Positions 59,328-64,000 of a stretch of DNA of 64,000 nt are shown here, piece after piece. Position 1 is the stretch's first letter. Every line of letters starts with the position of its first letter. Source of the DNA: Falsiroseomonas tokyonensis (GTDB lineage Bacteria > Pseudomonadota > Alphaproteobacteria > Acetobacterales > Acetobacteraceae); assembly GCF_019024325.1 (NCBI RefSeq), contig NZ_JAFNJS010000008.1, positions 124,001 through 188,000 on the forward strand. Direction: 5' to 3'. Both the position numbers and the translations under genes were made by a program. The notes under the pieces were generated by a model. That model was not told the origin of the DNA. It saw only the letters and a list, made by a program, of their open reading frames with translations, and searched no databases.

Positions 59328-60151
59328 AAGACTATGCCGCAAGCCTCGCCGCGCCAAAGGACACCGTCGCCGGGATCTACGCCGCCTACCTGGCGGACAA
59401 AGGGACGGAGCGCGCCAGATGGGCGTGGGTGCGGCTTGAGCCGCACTTCGGGCACATGAGGCCAGACCAGATTGGCAGGCCCGCCAGCCGGGCATACAGG
59501 GCCGCCAGGGAGACGGAGGGCGCCGGCGTTGGCACCATCCATACCGAGATGACCTATCTCCGCGCCGCTCTGCGCTGGCACGACAAGGCCACCCCGGCCG
59601 TGGTCGAGCTGCCGCGGAAGCCGGCGCCGAAGTCCCGGCACATCACCCGGGAGGAATACGATCGCCTAGTTGATGCGGCGAAGTCCGCCCACGTCCGACT
59701 CTTCATAATCCTGGCGCTGGCGACCGCCGGCCGCATGGCGGCGGTGTTAGAACTAAAGTGGGAACAGGTTGACTTGGTGGCTGGCATCGTCCGGCTTGGC
59801 GACGGAACCCGTATGCGGAAGGGCCGGGCGACGGTGCCTCTGACCACCCGCGCCGTCGCTGCCATGGCGGAGGCCGCCACCGCCAGAACTAGCGAATACG
59901 TGATCGAGTGGGGCGGGGGGAAGGTCGGGAAGATCCGCAAGGGCTTTGCCGCCGCGGCCGAGGCGGCGGGGCTGCCGTGGGTCACGCCGCACGTCCTGCG
60001 CCACACTGCCGCTGTCTGGATGGCTGAGCGCGGCGTGCCGATGGCGGAGATCGGCCAGTTTCTTGGCCATTCGGACGAGCGGACGACCTATAGGATCTAT
60101 GCCCGCTTTAGCCCGCACTACCTGCGCGGAGCTGCGAGCGCGCTGGAATGA
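59216..60151 (+). CDS. int: Tyrosine recombinase integrase
   Basis: 311 residues from MREKLYRGWWYAVWRED; the longer frame from 59105 overlaps xis fully. Catalytic residues: Arg in LATAGRMAAVLEL, Lys in RMRKGRATVPL, HxxR in PHVLRHTAAVW, His in FLGHSDERTT and Tyr in TYRIYARF. An N-terminal arm-binding domain and a core-binding domain precede it. It lies 44 bp from attR and integrates the phage into tRNA-Pro. Confidence 0.94.
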   Translation: MREKLYRGWWYAVWREDGRTHRRALRTQDHDAAKRALKDYAASLAAPKDTVAGIYAAYLADKGTERARWAWVRLEPHFGHMRPDQIGRPASRAYRAARETEGAGVGTIHTEMTYLRAALRWHDKATPAVVELPRKPAPKSRHITREEYDRLVDAAKSAHVRLFIILALATAGRMAAVLELKWEQVDLVAGIVRLGDGTRMRKGRATVPLTTRAVAAMAEAATARTSEYVIEWGGGKVGKIRKGFAAAAEAAGLPWVTPHVLRHTAAVWMAERGVPMAEIGQFLGHSDERTTYRIYARFSPHYLRGAASALE

Positions 60152-60193
60152 AGCAATCCTGCCAGCCGAGCACTGTGCGTTTGGGGTGCAGCC

Positions 60194-60221
60194 AAAAAAA
60201 ACCCCCTGGTTTCCCAGGGGG
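60194..60221 (-). terminator. Terminator of tRNA-Pro
   Basis: On the minus strand ccccctgg-GAAA-ccaggggg followed by eight T. It is part of the att repeat, so the phage carries the terminator together with the tRNA end. The left copy is at about 6080-6107. Confidence 0.9.
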
Positions 60222-60288
60222 TTACGCCGCTTCCAATTGGTCGGAGTGAGAGGATTCGAACCTCCGGCCCCTGCGTCCCGAACACAGT
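60196..60288. repeat. attR: right copy of the 93-bp attachment repeat
   Basis: Identical to 6082-6174. It supplies the 3' part of the functional tRNA-Pro and its terminator. Confidence 0.95.
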
Positions 60289-60314
60289 GCTCTACCAGGC
60301 TGAGCTACACTCCG
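60238..60314 (-). tRNA. tRNA-Pro(CGG), reconstituted by integration
   Basis: 77 nt: acceptor CGGAGTG/CACTCCG, D arm GCTC/GAGC, anticodon arm CTGTG-TTCGGGA-CGCAG with anticodon CGG, T arm GGAGG-TTCGAAT-CCTCT, encoded ACCA. The 5' part is chromosomal and the 3' part lies in the att repeat. Confidence 0.96.
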
Positions 60315-60335
60315 GCGGGTTGCGGCGAGGCGCGG

Positions 60336-60364
60336 GGTATAGCGAAGCCCCCGGCTCGCGGCAA
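60336..60364 (-). promoter_or_regulatory. Promoter of tRNA-Pro
   Basis: On the minus strand TTGCCG (60359-60364), 17-bp spacer, TATACC (60336-60341), about 22 bp upstream of the tRNA 5' end. Confidence 0.7.
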
Positions 60365-60391
60365 GCGGGGGGCCGGCCGGGAACCGGATGC

Positions 60392-60413
60392 GACCGCCGA
60401 ATTTTCGGCGGTC
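60392..60413. repeat. Hairpin in the host intergenic region
   Basis: Perfect 9-bp stem with ATTT loop and no T tract. The stretch from tRNA-Pro to about 60726 otherwise shows no convincing gene. Confidence 0.6.
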
Positions 60414-60726
60414 GGCGCGCAGCGCCCCATCCAGGCCTGGCCGCCAGCCTTACCTCCGCGCCAAAAAATGACCCAGCGCGACATCGCGCGGCGGAATGCA
60501 CCCTAAACGGCAACAACGGCAAGTCGATTGAAAAATCTCCGCCATCACACCATTCTGCCAAGCGAAACGGCCAGACCAACCGGATAATTTGCCCCATTGC
60601 GTCATGCTGCGCCCCGCCGCAGGCTGCGGGCCCCGACCGCGACGCTGGAGACGCTTGCATGGCCCCTCGACCGGGCACCCTGCCGCAGAGGCCCCCGGCC
60701 CTGCGCCAGCCGATCGATGCCGCCGC

Positions 60727-61710
60727 GTGAACGGGCTGGCCTGGGGCCTTGCCGCCCTCATTCTGCTCGGCCTGCTCGGCGCAGCCTGGGAAGGCTGGGC
60801 GAGCGCCCGGGAAAGGCGGCGCGTGGCGCGCCAGGGCAGCTTCGTGCAGCTGGACGAGACGCTGATCCACGTGGCGTTGCAGGGGCGCCGTCGCAGCATC
60901 GACCAGCCCGTGGTGGTAATGGATGGCGGGCTGACCAATGGCAGCCTGGCCTGGCCCGCCGTAGTGCAGGCGCTGGGGCCGGATTGGCTGGTGCTGACCT
61001 TCGACCGCGCCGGACATCTCTGGAGCACCCCGGCCAGGGGACCGCGCGATGCCGAGGCGAACCTGGCCGACCAGCGCGCCGTGCTCGCCGCGCTGCACCT
61101 GGCGCCGCCCTGGCTGCTGGTGACCCATTCCTATTCCGGCCATATCGCCCGGCTGCATGCGGCGCGGCACCCCGAGGAGGTGGCCGGGCTGGTGCTGGTG
61201 GAGACGATCCCGGCGCCGCTGGCGCGCAGCGTGGTGCATTCCGGCTTCGCCCGCAGCCTGCGTTGGAAGCTGCCGGCGGCGCGCTTCGGAATCTGGCGGC
61301 TGTGGCGCCTGCGCCAGGGCCTGCCACCCTTGCCCGAGGCGGTGGCGCCCGACACCATGGTGGCGGCCTGGACCCGGCTGTCCCAGTCGCACCAGGATCT
61401 GCAGGCGACCCGGGCGGAGCTGGCCAGCTTCGTCGCCGATACAGGCGCGGTGGACGCCGCGCCGCCGCCGCCGCAGCCCTGCATCGTGCTGGCCTCCACC
61501 CGCGGGGCGGTGGCGGTGACGGCCGGGCTGACGGAGGCCGAGGCGCATGACCAGGCCCTGGCCGCCCAGCGCGACCTGGCGGCGCGCCTGCCGCGCGGCG
61601 AATTGCGGGTGACCGCCGAGTCGGATCACGAGATTCCCTGGAACCTGCCCGGGATGGTGGCCCAGGCCATCCAGGACGTGGCGGCGCGGGCCAGGCCAGC
61701 GCCGGGCTGA
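60727..61710 (+). CDS. Alpha/beta hydrolase, membrane-anchored
   Basis: 327 residues from a GTG (VNGLAWGLAALILLGLLGAA), an N-terminal membrane anchor. Oxyanion region VVMDGGLTNGS, nucleophile elbow THSYSGHIA with Ser, and a C-terminal His in SDHEIPWN make up the hydrolase fold. Substrate unknown. An upstream in-frame ATG at 60589 is possible. Host gene to the right of the prophage. Confidence 0.75.
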   Translation: MNGLAWGLAALILLGLLGAAWEGWASARERRRVARQGSFVQLDETLIHVALQGRRRSIDQPVVVMDGGLTNGSLAWPAVVQALGPDWLVLTFDRAGHLWSTPARGPRDAEANLADQRAVLAALHLAPPWLLVTHSYSGHIARLHAARHPEEVAGLVLVETIPAPLARSVVHSGFARSLRWKLPAARFGIWRLWRLRQGLPPLPEAVAPDTMVAAWTRLSQSHQDLQATRAELASFVADTGAVDAAPPPPQPCIVLASTRGAVAVTAGLTEAEAHDQALAAQRDLAARLPRGELRVTAESDHEIPWNLPGMVAQAIQDVAARARPAPG

Positions 61711-61758
61711 ACACCAGCCGGGGGGCGCAATCGGCCGCTTCCATGCTATATCCGCCGC

Positions 61759-63840
61759 ATGCTGCGCCGCCCCTCCCTTCCGCTCGGTCCCCTGCTGCTG
61801 GGGCTGGTTCTGGCAGTGCCGGCCGCGGCGCCCGCCTCGGCGGTGGAAAGCGCCGCCATAAGCTCGCCCCGCGCCACCGCGACCCTGGTGGCCGATAGCG
61901 CGGCGGTGGCGCCGGGCCAGACCTTCCAGCTGGGGCTGCGGCTACGTCTCGCGCCCGGCTGGCACAGCTACTGGCGCAATGCCGGCGATGCCGGGGCGGC
62001 GCCGGAAGTGGTGCTGAACCTGCCGGAGGGCGCCAGCGCGGGACCCATCGCCTGGCCGGCGCCGGAGCGCATCCCCTACGGCCCGTTGGTCAATTACGGC
62101 TACACGAACGAGGTGCTGCTGCCCCTGCCGGTGACCCTGCCGGCCAGCCTGGCGCCCGGCGAGCTGCTGACCCTGCAGGCCGAGGCGACCTGGCTGGTCT
62201 GCGCCGATGTCTGCATCCCGGAGGAGGGTCAGTTCAGCCTGACCCTGCCGGTGGCGGAGACCGCGACCCCCTCCCCCCTCGCCGCCCCGCTGTTCGAGGC
62301 CGCGGACGCCGCCCTGCCGCGCGCCCTGCCCTGGCCGGTGCAGGCCGGCGGCGGCGCCGGGCGGGCCAGCCTGACGCTGGGCGGCACCGGCCTGACCCCG
62401 GCGGCCTTGCAGGACGCCTTCTTCTTCCCGGCCGAGCCAGGGGTGCTGGACAATACGGCGCCGCAGCCGATGACGCTGCGCGACGGCCGCCTGACCCTCG
62501 GCCTGACCCTGCTGCCCGATGCGGCGGCGGCGGCGCTGGAGGGCACGCTGGTGCTGCGCGACGGCGGCGGCCAGCGCGCGGCCTTCGCGATTTCCGCCCC
62601 TCTCGTCGGTCCGGCCGAGAGCGCCGCCACCCTGCCGCTGTGGCAGGCGCTGCTGCTGGCCCTGGCGGGCGGGCTGATCCTGAACCTGATGCCCTGCGTC
62701 TTCCCCGTCCTGGCCATGAAGGCCATGGCGCTGGCGCGGCTGGGCGGCGCGGCAAGGGGGGAAATCCGCTGGCACGCCACCGCCTACACCGCCGGGGTGC
62801 TGGTGAGTTTTGGCGCGATCGGCGGGCTGCTGGTGGCGCTGCGCGCGGCCGGCACGGCGGCGGGCTGGGGCTTCCAGTTCACCGAACCCGCCTTCGTCGC
62901 CGCCATGGCCTGGCTGGTGCTGGCGGTGGGGCTGAACCTTTCGGGCGTCTTCGTGCTGGGCCGCACCATGGGGGCCGGCCAGTCGCTGGCCGGGCGCGGC
63001 GGGGCGCTGGGCGCCTTCGCCACCGGCGGGCTGGCCGTGCTGCTGGCGACCCCCTGCACCGCACCCTTCATGGCGGCCGCACTCGGCGCCGCGCTGGTGA
63101 TGCCGCCGGCGGCGACCATGGCGGTGTTCCTTGCCCTCGGCCTGGGGCTGGCGGCGCCCTATGCGCTGCTCGGCCTGGCGCCGGGCCTGGCCTGCGCCCT
63201 GCCGCGGCCGGGCCTCTGGATGGAGCGGCTGCGCCAGGCGCTGGCCTTCCCGATGTATGCCACCGCCGCCTGGCTGGTCTGGGTGCTGGCGCTGCAGGCG
63301 GGGCCGGATGGGGTGCTTTTGGGCCTGGCGGGGGCGGTGGTGCTGGCGGCCGGCCTCTGGGGGCTGGGGCTGGCCCAGCGCGCCGGGGCCGGCGGCTGGC
63401 GCATCGCCGGTGTGACGGCGGCAGGGGTGGCCGTGCTGGCCGCCCTGGCCCTGCTGCCGCGGCTGTCCGCCGCCCCGGCCGTGGCAGCCCAGGCCGACGC
63501 CCAGGCCGAGCCCTGGTCCGCCGCCCGCGTGGAGGCGCTGCGCGCCGCCGGGCGGCCGGTCTTCGTCAATGCGACCGCCGCCTGGTGCATCACCTGCCAG
63601 GTGAATGACCGGGTGGCCCTGCGCGCCGCCGCGGTGCGGGATGCCTTCGCGGCGCAGGACGTGGCCTATCTCAAGGCCGATTGGACGCGCGGCGACCCCG
63701 CGATCGGCGCCATGCTGCGCGAGCAGGGGCGGGAGGGCGTGCCGCTCTACCTCTACTGGGCGCCGGGCGCCGCCACCCCGCAGGTGCTGCCGCAGATCCT
63801 GACCGAGGGCCTGGTGCTGGAGGCGCTGCGCGGCGGCTGA
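61759..63840 (+). CDS. DsbD/ScsB-type protein-disulfide reductase
   Basis: 693 residues. Signal peptide, periplasmic N-terminal domain with WLVCADVCIPEEG, a transmembrane block of about eight helices with the essential cysteines in NLMPCVFPVLAMK and LATPCTAPFM, and a C-terminal thioredoxin-like domain with active site AAWCITCQ. It carries electrons from cytoplasmic thioredoxin to periplasmic partners. The length is near that of ScsB proteins. Confidence 0.9.
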   Translation: MLRRPSLPLGPLLLGLVLAVPAAAPASAVESAAISSPRATATLVADSAAVAPGQTFQLGLRLRLAPGWHSYWRNAGDAGAAPEVVLNLPEGASAGPIAWPAPERIPYGPLVNYGYTNEVLLPLPVTLPASLAPGELLTLQAEATWLVCADVCIPEEGQFSLTLPVAETATPSPLAAPLFEAADAALPRALPWPVQAGGGAGRASLTLGGTGLTPAALQDAFFFPAEPGVLDNTAPQPMTLRDGRLTLGLTLLPDAAAAALEGTLVLRDGGGQRAAFAISAPLVGPAESAATLPLWQALLLALAGGLILNLMPCVFPVLAMKAMALARLGGAARGEIRWHATAYTAGVLVSFGAIGGLLVALRAAGTAAGWGFQFTEPAFVAAMAWLVLAVGLNLSGVFVLGRTMGAGQSLAGRGGALGAFATGGLAVLLATPCTAPFMAAALGAALVMPPAATMAVFLALGLGLAAPYALLGLAPGLACALPRPGLWMERLRQALAFPMYATAAWLVWVLALQAGPDGVLLGLAGAVVLAAGLWGLGLAQRAGAGGWRIAGVTAAGVAVLAALALLPRLSAAPAVAAQADAQAEPWSAARVEALRAAGRPVFVNATAAWCITCQVNDRVALRAAAVRDAFAAQDVAYLKADWTRGDPAIGAMLREQGREGVPLYLYWAPGAATPQVLPQILTEGLVLEALRGG

Positions 63841-63866
63841 AGCTGTGGCGTCAAGACCCGGTTCAC

Positions 63867-64000
63867 ATGGCGCGGCGCAGGATGGCGGCCATGCGCCGCC
63901 CGCTGCCGCTCCTGCTGGCCCTTCTGAGCCCGCTTCTGGCCTCCGCACCCCTCCGGGCGCAGGAGCCGCCGTCCTGCACCGAGGCGCGGGAGGGCACGGT
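63867..64000 (+). CDS. Start of an exported protein (cut by window end)
   Basis: A signal peptide (MRRPLPLLLALLSPLLASA) is followed by APLRAQEPPSCTEAREG. Possible starts are 63867, 63882 and 63891 in one frame. The rest is outside the window. Confidence 0.6.
   Translation, partial: MARRRMAAMRRPLPLLLALLSPLLASAPLRAQEPPSCTEAREGT

Larger units (their letters stand above)
6082..60288. mobile_element. Complete lambda-like siphovirus-type prophage integrated at tRNA-Pro(CGG)
   Basis: Bounded by a 93-bp direct repeat, with integrase at one end and full packaging, head, tail, lysis, replication, recombination and immunity modules inside. No contractile sheath gene is present, a tape measure and lambda-like gene order are, so the particle should have a long non-contractile tail. 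The distance from repeat to repeat is 54,114 bp. All core modules have intact frames, so the prophage may be functional. Confidence 0.93.

Overview
The window is high-GC DNA from an alphaproteobacterium. The host genes (a DUF1217 flagellar-type protein, AbrB-family permease, TorF-family porin, DUF2842 protein and DsbD/ScsB-type reductase) suggest an Acetobacteraceae-like (Roseomonas-like) chromosome. That placement is an inference from gene content and composition. Host DNA occupies about 1-6.08 kb and 60.3-64 kb. Between them lies a complete temperate siphovirus-type prophage of about 54 kb.

Prophage limits are clear. A 93-bp direct repeat (6082-6174 and 60196-60288) covers the 3' part of a tRNA-Pro(CGG) gene and its terminator. 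The intact tRNA is at the right end next to the tyrosine integrase, and the displaced 3' remnant is at the left end. The left host arm also carries an apt gene broken by a 19-bp tandem duplication and a 162-bp element with 22-bp inverted ends.

Phage layout: small rightward genes (6.5-7.7 kb) that would lie downstream of int in the circular form; leftward lysis genes (7.7-8.5 kb); a phage-borne tRNA-Arg(CCT) at 9.28 kb; then a long leftward late operon (37.6 down to 9.5 kb) in lambda-like order: terminase small and large, gpW-like, portal, S49 protease, decoration, major capsid, head-tail joining, tail terminator, tail tube, frameshifted tail chaperone, tape measure, tail-tip proteins and a beta-helix tailspike. 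A cassette of transferable accessory genes (23.8-27.8 kb: HigBA-like toxin/antitoxin, BRO antirepressor, ribbon-helix-helix regulators, a lipoprotein, a VasI-like protein) sits inside the tail module. A second leftward operon (46.4 to 37.7 kb) encodes a Cro-like protein, a vWA protein, helicases, GIY-YIG and VRR-NUC nucleases and a NusG-like factor. An iteron-rich, origin-like stretch lies at 39.06-39.31 kb. The CI-like repressor at 46.5 kb is flanked on both sides by similar operator palindromes. The rightward early operon (47.6-60.15 kb) carries small regulators, a YqaJ/RecT recombination pair, an orphan cytosine methyltransferase, many small phage genes, and finally excisionase and integrase.

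The most striking observation is just upstream of xis/int. Two overlapping genes of unknown function (57364-58071 and 58064-59044) contain six hairpins. Each has complementary arms of 7 to 15 bp enclosing a loop of exactly 30 nt with one signature: CAW-N9-G-N4-CCA-N9-T. Stems and the two 9-nt loop segments vary; loop length and the signature bases do not. Five copies are read in one codon phase and one in another, so selection appears to act on the nucleic acid rather than the peptide. The second gene has a helix-hairpin-helix segment reminiscent of the C-terminal domain of IS110-type recombinases. I regard this locus as a candidate undescribed system; its function is unknown.
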